The notes beneath the pieces are model-generated. The model was not told the DNA's origin. It saw nothing but the letters and a program-made list of their open reading frames with translations, and ran no database searches. A DNA stretch of 64,000 bases from Paenibacillus_E allorhizoplanae (lineage in GTDB: Bacteria; Bacillota; Bacilli; Paenibacillales; NBRC-103111): the NCBI RefSeq assembly GCF_927798215.1, contig NZ_CAKMMW010000032.1, forward strand, positions 1-64,000. Reading direction: 5' to 3'. The translations under genes and the position numbers were made by a program. Shown here one piece after another: positions 15,804 to 23,561 of this stretch. Positions within the stretch are counted from its first letter, which is position 1. Every line of letters starts with the position of its first letter.

Positions 15804-16712
15804 ATGAATATAACCGGACAAGAGGTTGTTGTAACAGCAGAAGATGTAGCAACACCAAGTAAAACAAAACAAATTATTAAGAAGAATGGTCTCGTGCTGA
15901 AAAAAAGCTTGGGCCAGAACTTCTTGATTGATCAAAATATATTGAGCAAAATCGTTATGGCTGCTGAGCTTGGGCCTACAAAGGCTGCACTCGAGATCGG
16001 CCCCGGCATCGGCGCGCTCACACAGCAGCTAGCCAAGCTGGCTGGCCGCGTGCTGGCCGTCGAGATCGATCAGCGTCTGCTGCCCATCCTGGACGAGACG
16101 CTGGCTCCTTACCCCCATGCCACTGTCGTTCATGGGGATATCTTGAAGACCAACCTGCCGGAGTTGTTCCGGCAGCATTTCGAAGGCATGGAAGGCGTCA
16201 GCGTTGTCGCCAACCTGCCTTACTACATTACGACGCCGATCATCATGAAGCTTCTTGAAGAGAAGCTTCCCCTGGAGAATATCGTCGTGATGATCCAAAA
16301 AGAAGTGGCCGACCGCATGGCGGCTCGTCCGGGCACCAAGGATTACGGCAGCCTTAGTATTGCCGTGCAGTTCTACTGCAAGCCGGAGCTCGTCACGATC
16401 GTGCCTCGCACCGTCTTCGTGCCGCAGCCGAACGTCGATTCCGCTGTTATCCGGCTGCGTGTGCGTCAAGTGCCGCCTGTTGAAGTGGCGGACGTGGACT
16501 TCTTCTTCGCTGTTGTCCAAGCGTCCTTCGTTCAGCGTCGCAAAACCCTGTATAACAACCTCGCGGCGAGGTTCTTTACCAAAGAGAATAAGCCTGAGCT
16601 GGAAGCGTTGCTGCACGGCATTCAGATCGAGCCTTCACGCCGGGGTGAAACACTCAGCATGGAAGAGTTCGCGCGTTTGTCAACGGCGCTTCGTGCGCAC
16701 GGCTGCAAATAA
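15804..16712 (+). CDS. ksgA: 16S rRNA (adenine(1518)-N6/adenine(1519)-N6)-dimethyltransferase KsgA
   Basis: KsgA (RsmA) dimethylates the two adjacent adenines in helix 45 of 16S rRNA late in small-subunit assembly. It is 302 residues long. KKSLGQNFLIDQNIL marks the N terminus, LEIGPGIGALTQQL binds SAM, and NLPY (residues 137-140) is the catalytic motif. FVPQPNVDSAVIRL follows, then the C-terminal helical domain with QASFVQRRKTLYNNL. From about 15970 to 16690 the gene is much richer in G+C than its first 150 bases and than yabG after it. Confidence 0.96.
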   Translation: MNITGQEVVVTAEDVATPSKTKQIIKKNGLVLKKSLGQNFLIDQNILSKIVMAAELGPTKAALEIGPGIGALTQQLAKLAGRVLAVEIDQRLLPILDETLAPYPHATVVHGDILKTNLPELFRQHFEGMEGVSVVANLPYYITTPIIMKLLEEKLPLENIVVMIQKEVADRMAARPGTKDYGSLSIAVQFYCKPELVTIVPRTVFVPQPNVDSAVIRLRVRQVPPVEVADVDFFFAVVQASFVQRRKTLYNNLAARFFTKENKPELEALLHGIQIEPSRRGETLSMEEFARLSTALRAHGCK

Positions 16713-16717
16713 CCCGC

Positions 16718-16745
16718 ACCAAATGCCTAGTCTCGCCATAGGATA
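16718..16745 (+). promoter_or_regulatory. Candidate sigma-K promoter of yabG
   Basis: AC (16718-16719), a 17-base gap, and CATAGGATA (16737-16745), which matches the sigma-K -10 CATANNNTA exactly. yabG is sigma-K dependent in B. subtilis. The predicted start would fall at the edge of the AGGAGGGG ribosome site, leaving almost no leader. Confidence 0.5.
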
Positions 16746-16767
16746 CCCTTAGGAGGGGATTTGTGCG

Positions 16768-17649
16768 ATGAGGCAAGGAGATTTTGTTACCCGTATTTCC
16801 TATGGCGGCGACGTCGTGTTTAAAATTGAACGAATTGAGCATCTCAAGGCCATTCTGAGGGGTGTCGATTTTCGGTTACTTGCAGATGCGCCGCTCACGG
16901 ATCTGACGAAAACGAATCCTAAGGAGACCTTAGATCATCCACGGTCAAGCTCGCCTGAATTTCGTGAGTCACTGCGTCGACTTGCGGTGTCCCAAGTGCA
17001 ATTGCAGGAGAAGAATCAGATAGCCGTCAACCATAAACAAAAATCACAACCGGCTCATAACAGTTATTTTGAAGTGCCGGGAAGAGTTCTTCACTTGGAT
17101 GGCGATCCGAGTTATCTGCGAAAAAGTATGCAGCTCTACGGCGAATTACGCGTACCGGCAGAAGGGTTCTTCATTCCTGAGGCACAAATGGCGGAAGCGC
17201 TGCAAAGATTGCTTCCTCAATATAAACCGGACATTGTTGTCATTACGGGTCATGATGGTATTTTGAAAAATCGGCAAAGCGTGAGCCCGAGCAATCTGTC
17301 GAGCTATAAGAATTCCCAAAACTTTGTGAATGCGGTGCGAGTGGCTAGACAATTTGAGAGGAATCGGGATTCCTTAATTATTGTGGCGGGTGCTTGTCAG
17401 TCGCATTTTGAAGCGTTATTGCGGGCTGGGGCTAACTTCGCAAGTTCTCCTGCACGAATACTTATTCACGCCTTAGACCCTTTGTGCATCGCTGCTAAGC
17501 TGTCCTATACCCCAACAAGAGAAACGATTTCGATGTTGGATATTATGGATTTAACGGTGACAGGCCTGGAGGGACTAGGTGGGGTTGAGACGCGCGGTAG
17601 CTATCGGATGGGTGTTCCTGGTATTCAGCACACAGAAGAGTCTGTGTAG
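16768..17649 (+). CDS. yabG: Sporulation-specific protease YabG
   Basis: YabG (293 residues) is a coat-associated peptidase that processes SpoIVA and other coat proteins and prepares them for cross-linking late in sporulation. The N terminus MRQGDFVTRISYGGDVVFKI, the central block VLHLDGDPSYLRKSMQLY, DIVVITGHDGILKN, SSYKNSQNFVNAV and IIVAGACQSHFEALLRAGANFASSP are conserved family segments; the Cys and His in the last blocks are likely catalytic. ATG 16768 follows AGGAGGGG. Sigma-K control is likely from the upstream element. It is followed by a terminator. Confidence 0.95.
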   Translation: MRQGDFVTRISYGGDVVFKIERIEHLKAILRGVDFRLLADAPLTDLTKTNPKETLDHPRSSSPEFRESLRRLAVSQVQLQEKNQIAVNHKQKSQPAHNSYFEVPGRVLHLDGDPSYLRKSMQLYGELRVPAEGFFIPEAQMAEALQRLLPQYKPDIVVITGHDGILKNRQSVSPSNLSSYKNSQNFVNAVRVARQFERNRDSLIIVAGACQSHFEALLRAGANFASSPARILIHALDPLCIAAKLSYTPTRETISMLDIMDLTVTGLEGLGGVETRGSYRMGVPGIQHTEESV

Positions 17650-17730
17650 CTGGATTAGGCGTCTCTAGAAGAGGGGATAGGGCAGTAGTCATTTTAAGCT
17701 AATGAAAGCCTTTCTGATTCGTGTGATTCA

Positions 17731-17789
17731 TAGAAACACTTTTTGTTCTGAACTCCGTGTGGGTGATGACAGGAAGTGTTCTTTTTTTG
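17731..17789 (+). terminator. Intrinsic terminator after yabG
   Basis: AACACTT (near 17736) pairs with AAGTGTT (17774-17780), with a long loop, then CTTTTTTTG. The rest of 17650-17935 shows no gene. Confidence 0.6.
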
Positions 17790-17939
17790 TCCTCATCAGG
17801 CAGTAGTTCCTTGGTATTTGCTCCATATTCGTATGTACAAGGGAAAGAAGTTTCTCCTTAACTGGAAAAGTGTGAATAATTTGCGAACATTGGTGACAAC
17901 CTGAAGGGAGGAGAAATCGGAAAACCTATAAAAATGCCG

Positions 17940-18010
17940 TTGACAACGGGAATAGGGTGCTGATATAATATTTGCCCTCATTTGACATGGTGGGGTGAAT
18001 GGGTTATAAT
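17940..18010 (+). promoter_or_regulatory. Two tandem consensus sigma-A promoters of veg
   Basis: Promoter 1: TTGACA (17940-17945), 18 bases, TATAAT (17964-17969). Promoter 2: TTGACA (17982-17987), 17 bases, TATAAT (18005-18010). Both have perfect hexamers. The second would start about 20 bases before the veg ATG. The veg promoter is also among the strongest known in B. subtilis. Confidence 0.88.
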
Positions 18011-18037
18011 TGACTAGGAAAGAGGTGGTAGTTGACA

Positions 18038-18313
18038 ATGGCAAAAAATGCGCTATTGGAAATCAAACGCAGTTTGGAGCCCCATGTTGGGCAGAAGATC
18101 ATGTTGAGAGCGAATGGTGGCCGTCGTAAGACTGTCGAGCGTTCCGGTGTTTTAGAAGAAACCTACCCTTCTGTGTTTATTGTGAAATTAGATCAAGAAT
18201 CCCATGCCTTCAAACGAGTGTCATACAGCTACGCCGATATCCTCACCGAGTCCGTCGAAGTTACCGTATGCAACGATGATGGTCAGGTTCGCATCACTTA
18301 CATACAGCATTAG
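18038..18313 (+). CDS. veg: Veg protein (biofilm regulator)
   Basis: A 91-residue member of the Veg family (DUF1021), highly expressed in growing cells. In B. subtilis Veg stimulates biofilm matrix genes by interfering with the repressor SinR. ANGGRRKTVERSGVLEETYPSVFIVKLD and RVSYSYADILTESVEV are nearly invariant in the family. I chose ATG 18038 behind GAGGTGG because MAKNALLEIKRSL aligns with the B. subtilis start; an upstream TTG (18032) is in frame. It is driven by tandem consensus promoters and closed by its own terminator. Confidence 0.95.
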   Translation: MAKNALLEIKRSLEPHVGQKIMLRANGGRRKTVERSGVLEETYPSVFIVKLDQESHAFKRVSYSYADILTESVEVTVCNDDGQVRITYIQH

Positions 18314-18334
18314 CTTAATAGCGTTCCGATATTG

Positions 18335-18359
18335 AACAGGCCTCTGTGGCCTGTTTTTG
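18335..18359 (+). terminator. Intrinsic terminator after veg
   Basis: AACAGGCC - TCTGT - GGCCTGTT followed by TTTTGC. Confidence 0.88.
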
Positions 18360-18363
18360 CTTT

Positions 18364-18392
18364 GTATCTATCCTAACGATCAGGGCATACTA
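18364..18392 (+). promoter_or_regulatory. Candidate sigma-G (or sigma-F) promoter of sspF
   Basis: GTATC (18364-18368, one mismatch to GHATR), 17 bases, CATACTA (18386-18392), a perfect sigma-G -10. The longer form GGGCATACT also fits the sigma-F -10. It lies 75 bases before the sspF start codon. Confidence 0.55.
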
Positions 18393-18467
18393 TTCGAAAT
18401 CGTCATTCAATCACTGCTTATGATGGTTGCAGCGTTCATTGTGCGCAAATGATAAGGAGGATTTGGT

Positions 18468-18857
18468 ATGAGTCGAAGAAGAAGTGTGATGTCTGAGAGT
18501 TTTAAATATGAGTTAGCGAAGGATCTTGGTTTCTACGATGTCGTACAGCGAGAAGGCTGGTCAGGGATTCGCACGAAGGATGCAGGGAATATGGTGAAGC
18601 GGGCGATTCAAATTGCACAGGAGCATTTGGCCAAACAATACGTTTCGGCTCCGACCAACGCGCACACCCCCTCGTCTAACTATCGTCAGACGACCGCTAG
18701 TCAGCCGGCATTTAACGGACAGGGACATACAAACTATTCACCGTCATATAACAGTCATCATCAGCAACAAATGGGCACAGCGAATTATCCGCCGGCTGGC
18801 TACCAGCAGTCTAATCAGCAGTCCGGACAAGGCACGCAACGTCCGTATTACAGCTAA
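18468..18857 (+). CDS. sspF: SspF-type small acid-soluble spore protein with a long Gln/Asn/Ser/Tyr-rich tail
   Basis: Residues 1-57 match SspF (61 residues in B. subtilis): RRRSVMSESFKYELAKDLGF, then GWSGIRTKDAGNMVKRAIQIAQ. This is the DNA-binding alpha/beta-type SASP core that coats spore DNA and protects it from UV and heat. About 70 further residues follow that are not in the B. subtilis protein. They are rich in Gln, Asn, Ser, Tyr, Pro and Gly (NYSPSYNSHHQQQMG, QQSNQQSGQG) and look disordered. The frame is intact and the codon pattern is regular, so the tail is probably translated. ATG follows AAGGAGG. It lies between veg and ispE as in B. subtilis. Confidence 0.9.
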   Translation: MSRRRSVMSESFKYELAKDLGFYDVVQREGWSGIRTKDAGNMVKRAIQIAQEHLAKQYVSAPTNAHTPSSNYRQTTASQPAFNGQGHTNYSPSYNSHHQQQMGTANYPPAGYQQSNQQSGQGTQRPYYS

Positions 18858-18881
18858 AGCAAATGCTTTAGCTTTTTTTTT
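18852..18881 (+). terminator. Intrinsic terminator after sspF, containing its stop codon
   Basis: AGCTAAAGCA - AA - TGCTTTAGCT then TTTTTTT. The sspF stop codon (TAA, 18855-18857) is inside the left arm. Confidence 0.9.
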
Positions 18882-18932
18882 ATGCTTTTGTTATAATATC
18901 GGGGTGGCTAACGAGCAAAAGAAGGTGATCGG

Positions 18933-19787
18933 ATGAAGATTTTTGAGAAAGCACCGGCTAAAATTAATTTGTCTCTTGATGTTTTACATAAAAGGCCAGA
19001 CGGCTACCATGAAGTTGAGATGGTTATGACGATGGTGGATTTGGCTGATCGGATCGAAATGCAGGAGATGGCACGTGACACGATTATCATATCGAGTCAG
19101 GCGGGGTACATTCCGCTCGATGAGAAGAATCTAGCCTTTCAGGCTGCACGTCTCATTAAAGACCGCTACGACGTCAAACAGGGCGTCTATATTCACTTGG
19201 ACAAGCGGATACCTGTGGCTGCAGGTTTAGCGGGCGGGAGCAGCGACGCGGCTGCAACATTGCGAGGGCTCAACCGTCTCTGGAACTTGAATATCCCAAA
19301 TGAGGAGCTTCAAGTGCTAGGTGCAGAGCTTGGCTCGGATGTGCCTTTCTGTGTGACAGGAGGAACTGCTCTTGCAACAGGGCGTGGCGAGAAGCTGGAA
19401 CATATCTCAGCACCGCCTCAGTGCTGGGTTGTCCTAGCGAAGCCGCCTATTAATGTGTCGACCTCAGAGATTTACGGAAAGCTGAACGCGCGCGAGATCA
19501 AGCATCATCCTTCCACGTCTGGTGTATTAAGTGCGATACGGGACAAGCAGTTCGATCGTTTATGCGACAATTTAGGCAATGTACTGGAGGAAGTGACGCT
19601 GGATCTGTATCCAGAGGTCAGACATCTGAAGGAGTGCATGCAGCGCTTAGGGGCAGACGGTGTATTGATGTCGGGCAGCGGGCCAACCGTCTTTGGTCTT
19701 GTTTCCAAGGAGGCGAAAGTGCCGCGCATCTATAACGGGCTGCGAGGCTTTTGTAAGGATGTTTACGCTGTGCGCATGCTGACCTAA
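18933..19787 (+). CDS. ispE: 4-diphosphocytidyl-2-C-methyl-D-erythritol kinase
   Basis: IspE, 284 residues, phosphorylates CDP-methylerythritol in the MEP route to isoprenoids. It is a GHMP kinase: APAKINLSLDVLHKRPDGYHEV at the N terminus, the ATP-binding PVAAGLAGGSSDAAA near residues 92-105, and MSGSGPTVFGL near the C terminus. A TATAAT lies upstream (18892-18897), and the gene has its own terminator, so it is probably a single transcription unit. MEP use fits a Firmicute of this type. Confidence 0.96.
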   Translation: MKIFEKAPAKINLSLDVLHKRPDGYHEVEMVMTMVDLADRIEMQEMARDTIIISSQAGYIPLDEKNLAFQAARLIKDRYDVKQGVYIHLDKRIPVAAGLAGGSSDAAATLRGLNRLWNLNIPNEELQVLGAELGSDVPFCVTGGTALATGRGEKLEHISAPPQCWVVLAKPPINVSTSEIYGKLNAREIKHHPSTSGVLSAIRDKQFDRLCDNLGNVLEEVTLDLYPEVRHLKECMQRLGADGVLMSGSGPTVFGLVSKEAKVPRIYNGLRGFCKDVYAVRMLT

Positions 19788-19799
19788 AGAAGCTTGTTG

Positions 19800-19824
19800 G
19801 AGCCCCGCGACGGGGCTCTTTTTC
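19800..19824 (+). terminator. Intrinsic terminator after ispE
   Basis: GAGCCCCG - CGA - CGGGGCTC followed by TTTTTC. Confidence 0.9.
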
Positions 19825-19917
19825 ATCTAAAGGGGTATAATGGTAAGGATGGATCATGAGCCTTAATCGATGTCAGATGCATGTTAAGTTTATGTTAACA
19901 TATTTTTCATGGTTCGC

Positions 19918-19947
19918 TTGAACAAATACGTATAAAAGTGGTATATT
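19918..19947 (+). promoter_or_regulatory. Probable sigma-A promoter of purR
   Basis: TTGAAC (19918-19923), 18 bases, TATATT (19942-19947). A second TATAAT is at 19954-19959 without an obvious -35. Confidence 0.5.
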
Positions 19948-19982
19948 TTCATTATAATATTCGGATTTTGGGGGGTAGTGCG

Positions 19983-20807
19983 ATGAAAAAGTTGAAAAGG
20001 AGCGCTAGGCTGGTAGAAATGACACAATATTTGTTATTTCGCCCCCACTCGTTAATCCCTTTAACGACTTTTGCCGAGCGTTACAACTCCGCGAAATCTT
20101 CCATAAGCGAAGATCTTGCCATCATCAAGGAAGTTTTTGAAGAAGAAGGATTGGGCGAACTGAATACGCTGGCCGGAGCAGCCGGAGGCGTGAAGTTTTC
20201 ACCGAAGGTGCCCAAAGAAATATCACTGAAGTTTATCCAGAACCTATGTTTGCAACTTCAACAACCAGAACGGATTCTCCCGGGTGGCTATTTGTATATG
20301 TCAGATATAATGGGACAACCCCAGTATTTGAACGAAATTGGCAAAACCTTTGCATCCGCTTTCGCTGGTCGCGATGTGGACGTAATTATGACCGTTGAAA
20401 CCAAAGGGATACCGCTTGCTTATGCAACGGCTACCTATATGAATTTACCTGTTGTTATCGTACGTAGAGACAGCCGGGTGACGGAAGGTTCAGCCGTTAG
20501 CATTAACTATGTGTCGGGCTCCAACAAAAGGATCCAGACGATGTCACTTGCACGGCGTGCACTGAAGGAAGAATCCAAGGTACTGATCATCGACGACTTC
20601 ATGCATGTTGGCGGAACGATTCATGGCATGATGGACCTGCTAGCCGAGTTTAAAGCAACTGTACAAGGTGTTGGTGTATTCATGGAATCCTGCGAGGCCG
20701 AGGAGCAGTTGGTGGATAACTATGTGTCACTAGCTCGGTTATATGGCGTAGACTCCAAAACGAAACAAATTACGGTAGAGCCTGGCAACTATTTTGATTC
20801 CAAATAA
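19983..20807 (+). CDS. purR: Pur operon repressor PurR
   Basis: PurR (274 residues) represses purine biosynthesis genes; PRPP relieves binding. The N-terminal winged helix is visible (MKKLKRSARLVEMTQYLLFRPHSLIPL, then YNSAKSSISEDLAIIK). The C-terminal phosphoribosyltransferase-like domain carries the PRPP motif VLIIDDFMHVGGT near residues 199-211, and NYVSGSNKRIQTMSLARRAL is a family block. I chose ATG 19983 behind GGGGGGTAG; the open frame upstream to 19938 overlaps the promoter. It is followed 15 bases later by ridA, probably in the same transcript. Confidence 0.95.
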   Translation: MKKLKRSARLVEMTQYLLFRPHSLIPLTTFAERYNSAKSSISEDLAIIKEVFEEEGLGELNTLAGAAGGVKFSPKVPKEISLKFIQNLCLQLQQPERILPGGYLYMSDIMGQPQYLNEIGKTFASAFAGRDVDVIMTVETKGIPLAYATATYMNLPVVIVRRDSRVTEGSAVSINYVSGSNKRIQTMSLARRALKEESKVLIIDDFMHVGGTIHGMMDLLAEFKATVQGVGVFMESCEAEEQLVDNYVSLARLYGVDSKTKQITVEPGNYFDSK

Positions 20808-20822
20808 AGGAGATTTATACAG

Positions 20823-21206
20823 ATGGAATTCATTTCAACATCAGCAGCACCTGCTGCGATCGGACCATACTCACAAGCGGTTAAACTGGGTAACCTGTTG
20901 TTTACTTCCGGACAAATCCCGTTAGGCTTAGATGGACAAATCGTAGAAGGCGGCATTAAGGAACAAGCTGTTCAAGTTTTCGAAAATTTGAAAGGCGTGC
21001 TTGAAGCAGCAGGCTCATCGTTCGGGCAAGTTGTGAAAGCGACTGTCTTCTTGAAGGATATGAACCAATTCGGCGAGCTGAATGAGATCTACGCTAGCTA
21101 CTTCGGAGATCATAAACCTGCTAGATCTACCGTAGAAGTTGCGAGATTACCTCGTGATGTTTTTGTCGAAATTGAACTAATTGCTGTGATTCCTGTCGAA
21201 ATTTAA
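20823..21206 (+). CDS. ridA: RidA family enamine/imine deaminase
   Basis: A 127-residue YjgF/YER057c/UK114 protein (YabJ in B. subtilis). RidA hydrolyses reactive enamines such as 2-aminoacrylate made by PLP enzymes. AAPAAIGPYSQAVKLGNLLFTSGQIPL, the conserved Arg in KPARSTVEVARLPRDVFVEIELIAV, and standard length support the call. In B. subtilis yabJ is also needed for full purR-dependent repression, and here too it directly follows purR. A short AGGAG sits before the ATG. Confidence 0.95.
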   Translation: MEFISTSAAPAAIGPYSQAVKLGNLLFTSGQIPLGLDGQIVEGGIKEQAVQVFENLKGVLEAAGSSFGQVVKATVFLKDMNQFGELNEIYASYFGDHKPARSTVEVARLPRDVFVEIELIAVIPVEI

Positions 21207-21254
21207 CAGAAACATTAAGAACACATTAAGTTATCAAAAATTTCAAAAAAATAA

Positions 21255-21283
21255 GAAGGAATTTGCATGGAGATGTTGAATAT
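21255..21283 (+). promoter_or_regulatory. Sigma-H promoter of spoVG
   Basis: GAAGGAATT (21255-21263), 11 bases, GTTGAATAT (21275-21283). Every fixed position of the sigma-H consensus RNAGGAWWW-N11-RNNGAATWW is met. An A/T-rich block lies just upstream (21230-21255), like the AbrB-bound region before spoVG in B. subtilis, where the gene is sigma-H dependent. Confidence 0.88.
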
Positions 21284-21324
21284 ATCACCCAAGTCTCAGA
21301 GATGGAAAAAGGTGGTGAACACAA

Positions 21325-21609
21325 GTGCAAATTACAGATGTAAGACTCCGCCGGGTAAACTCCGAGGGGAGGATGAAGGCGATTGCTTCTATTACCATTG
21401 ATAACGAGTTCGTCGTACACGACATTCGTGTCATCGATGGCAATAACGGAATGTTCGTTGCTATGCCGAGCAAGCGAACACCTGACGGTGAATTCCGCGA
21501 TATCGCTCATCCGATTTCGTCCACGACTCGTGAGAAAATTCAAGCAGCAGTACTCGCTGAATATGATCGCGCGGCTGTAGAAGAGGAAGTTATTGAAGAA
21601 GGCGCATAA
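21325..21609 (+). CDS. spoVG: Septation/sporulation regulator SpoVG
   Basis: SpoVG (94 residues) is a small nucleic-acid-binding regulator that affects asymmetric septation in sporulating cells and virulence or metabolism genes in other Firmicutes. TDVRLRRVNSEGRMKAIASITIDNEFVVHDIRVIDGNNG and MPSKRTPDGEFRDIAHPI are nearly invariant. The start is GTG 21325 behind AAAGGTGGTG; B. subtilis spoVG also starts with GTG. A perfect sigma-H promoter is 42 bases upstream. The acidic C-terminal tail (EEEVIEEGA) is normal. Confidence 0.96.
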   Translation: MQITDVRLRRVNSEGRMKAIASITIDNEFVVHDIRVIDGNNGMFVAMPSKRTPDGEFRDIAHPISSTTREKIQAAVLAEYDRAAVEEEVIEEGA

Positions 21610-21619
21610 TTCAGATTAT

Positions 21620-21650
21620 TGAGAGAGCCCTTGGGGCTCTCTTTTCTTTT
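21620..21650 (+). terminator. Intrinsic terminator after spoVG
   Basis: GAGAGAGCCC - TT - GGGGCTCTC then TTTTC. Confidence 0.88.
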
Positions 21651-21755
21651 GGCAGGTAATGATGCTATATTGGGGGAAGAACTCATTGTTTTAGAGATAA
21701 GCATTAGAGATATAAAGAGAAATCATGAAATCATAATAAAGGAGTTGGATATTCG

Positions 21756-23153
21756 TTGAAGCTCATGGCAATTGTGCTAGCTGCAGGACAAGGGAAACGA
21801 ATGAAATCAAAGCTATACAAGGTGCTTCATCCGGTCGTTGGTAAACCGATGGTGGGTCACGTTGTGGATACGCTGCAACATATAGAAGTAACGCAAACCG
21901 TGGTGGTGGTTGGATTTGGTGCGGAAGCCGTAAAAGGCTACTTAGGCGATCGTGCTCAGTATGCACTGCAAGAGCAACAGTTAGGAACGGGTCATGCCGT
22001 GCTCCAGGCCAAGGATCTGCTTGGTGAGGAAGAGGGAATGACGGTTGTTATTTGCGGGGATACGCCACTTATTACAGCAGCTACGCTGCAAGAGACGATC
22101 GAACTGCACCAACAATCTGGCGCGGCAGCGACGATTTTGACTGCAAAGCTAGGTGAGCCGCAAGGTTACGGACGAATTATTCGTGGAGAAGACGGACGCG
22201 TCGCGCGGATCGTTGAGCAGAAGGATTGCACAGATGAGGAAGCGGCTGTTCAGGAGATTAACACGGGTACGTACATTTTTGATAATCGCAAAATGTTCAA
22301 TGCACTGGCGTCAGTTACGAACAAGAATGTACAGAATGAGTACTATTTGACCGATGTTATTGGGATTATGACAAGCGCAGGCGAAGTCGTTCAAGGCTAT
22401 TGTATGGCAGATCCGGCTGAATCGATTGGTGTGAACGATCGTGTGGCATTGTCCGAAGCGGAGCAACTGTTTAAAGCGCGGATTAATCGCCAGCATATGT
22501 TGAATGGGGTTACGATTATTGATCCACTCCATACGTATATCGAGAAGGATGTTACGATTGGCGCGGATACGATTCTGCTGCCAGGTACGATTTTGCGCGG
22601 AAACACGCAGATTGGCGAGCTTTGTACGATTGGACCGCAAACTGAAATCATCGATTCCACGATTCAGGACGAAGTAACAATTAAGCAATCCGTTCTTCAA
22701 GAGGCTTATGTGGATAGTGAAACATCCGTTGGGCCATTCGCCTATTTAAGACCTGGCGCTAAGCTTGGCAAACAAGTGAAGGTTGGCGATTTCGTTGAGA
22801 TCAAAAACGCGACGCTGGGTGAAGGAACGAAGGTTTCTCATTTGAGCTACGTAGGTGATGCGGTGGTTGGAACGAATGTGAATATCGGCTGCGGTGCCAT
22901 AACGGTGAATTATGATGGGTTTAATAAAAACCTAACGGAAATCGGAAATGATGCGTTTATTGGCAGTAATGTCAATTTGATTGCACCTGTGAAAATAGGG
23001 GATGGGGCTTATGTGGTTGCTGGCACCACGATCACACATAATGTGAACGAAGGTGATCTGTCTATCGCTCGTGTACGCCAAGAGAATAAAGCGGGCTATG
23101 CGGATAAAATTAAGGCGCGGATGAAGGCGAAGAAAGAAAATAAAGGTCGTTAA
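21756..23153 (+). CDS. glmU: Bifunctional UDP-GlcNAc pyrophosphorylase / GlcN-1-P acetyltransferase
   Basis: GlmU (465 residues) makes UDP-N-acetylglucosamine for peptidoglycan and teichoic acids. The N-terminal uridyltransferase half has LAAGQGKRMKSKLYKVLHP and VVICGDTPL. The C-terminal half is a left-handed beta-helix acetyltransferase (hexapeptide repeats, with PFAYLRPGAKLG, HLSYVGDAVVG and GCGAITVNYDG). The start is TTG 21756, with AAAGGAG 11 bases upstream; ATG 21765 lacks an SD. In B. subtilis prs and ctc come next; here they are replaced by a structured non-coding stretch and a small orphan gene. Confidence 0.97.
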   Translation: MKLMAIVLAAGQGKRMKSKLYKVLHPVVGKPMVGHVVDTLQHIEVTQTVVVVGFGAEAVKGYLGDRAQYALQEQQLGTGHAVLQAKDLLGEEEGMTVVICGDTPLITAATLQETIELHQQSGAAATILTAKLGEPQGYGRIIRGEDGRVARIVEQKDCTDEEAAVQEINTGTYIFDNRKMFNALASVTNKNVQNEYYLTDVIGIMTSAGEVVQGYCMADPAESIGVNDRVALSEAEQLFKARINRQHMLNGVTIIDPLHTYIEKDVTIGADTILLPGTILRGNTQIGELCTIGPQTEIIDSTIQDEVTIKQSVLQEAYVDSETSVGPFAYLRPGAKLGKQVKVGDFVEIKNATLGEGTKVSHLSYVGDAVVGTNVNIGCGAITVNYDGFNKNLTEIGNDAFIGSNVNLIAPVKIGDGAYVVAGTTITHNVNEGDLSIARVRQENKAGYADKIKARMKAKKENKGR

Positions 23154-23200
23154 TGGACTGTTTATTGCCATATGCGACGGAGTAATTGAGCAATAGGAAT

Positions 23201-23303
23201 GGAACCTCTTGAGGCGGGGTACGCTAGAAATGAAGTGCTGCCCACTCAGCCTGGTTTACGTGGAAGCGTCCGGGCTGAGCGAAACCGATAGAGGTTCTTT
23301 TTC
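23201..23303 (+). ncRNA. Three-way-junction RNA ending in a terminator, downstream of glmU
   Basis: P1: GAACCTCT (23202-23209) pairs with AGAGGTTC (23290-23297), followed by TTTTT. P2: GGGTACGCT (23217-23225) pairs with AGTGCTGCCC (23234-23243), with one bulged C. P3: CTCAGCCTGG (23245-23254) pairs with CCGGGCTGAG (23270-23279), capped by ACGT-GGAA-GCGT with a GGAA tetraloop. All three arms fold within about 100 bases. I do not recognise the class. It is either an elaborate terminator of glmU, a 3'UTR-derived small RNA, or a cis element. No clear promoter is seen between the glmU stop and P1. Confidence 0.55.
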
Positions 23304-23360
23304 ATAGGCTAGTCCATGGAAAAGCAACTGAATTGGGGTTTGCCCCTTCAATGAAAGCGC

Positions 23361-23561
23361 TTAATATCCAGGGCGCGAAACAAAAGTATGCTTCTTTCTG
23401 CTATAAAAGATACGATTAATCTTAACGAAATGACGGTTGTACATTTCAATAAAGCCTATATCCTTGTGCAGATTTTGATAGTATACTTGGACGGGTACGT
23501 CCGCATCGATATGATCTTGAAAATGATCATCTTCTGTAAGCTGTTCTCCATGAAGATACAT
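23361..23561 (-). CDS. Small orphan protein, function unknown
   Basis: A 66-residue frame on the minus strand from ATG 23561 (the frame extends 22 codons further to a TTG without support). A weak AGGTGAT lies upstream. The product is soluble-looking and polar, starting MYLHGEQLTEDDHF and ending in a basic, aromatic stretch (FYSRKKHTFVSRPGY). I recognise no family. Composition is more protein-like than the hydrophobic frame on the opposite strand. It lies where prs and ctc are found in B. subtilis. No strong terminator follows on the minus strand; a GGGG-caaa-CCCC hairpin lies near 23333-23346. Confidence 0.42.
   Translation of the reverse strand: MYLHGEQLTEDDHFQDHIDADVPVQVYYQNLHKDIGFIEMYNRHFVKINRIFYSRKKHTFVSRPGY

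Noticed and set aside
16029..16616. 195-codon minus-strand frame inside ksgA
   Set aside because: Same reason: antisense to a GC-rich part of a conserved gene.
23201..23303. Hammerhead ribozyme or SRP RNA identity for the glmU 3' structure
   Set aside because: A CGAAA follows P3 as in hammerheads, but the CUGAUGA core is absent. The GGAA loop is SRP-like, but the flanking conserved SRP sequence is not present.
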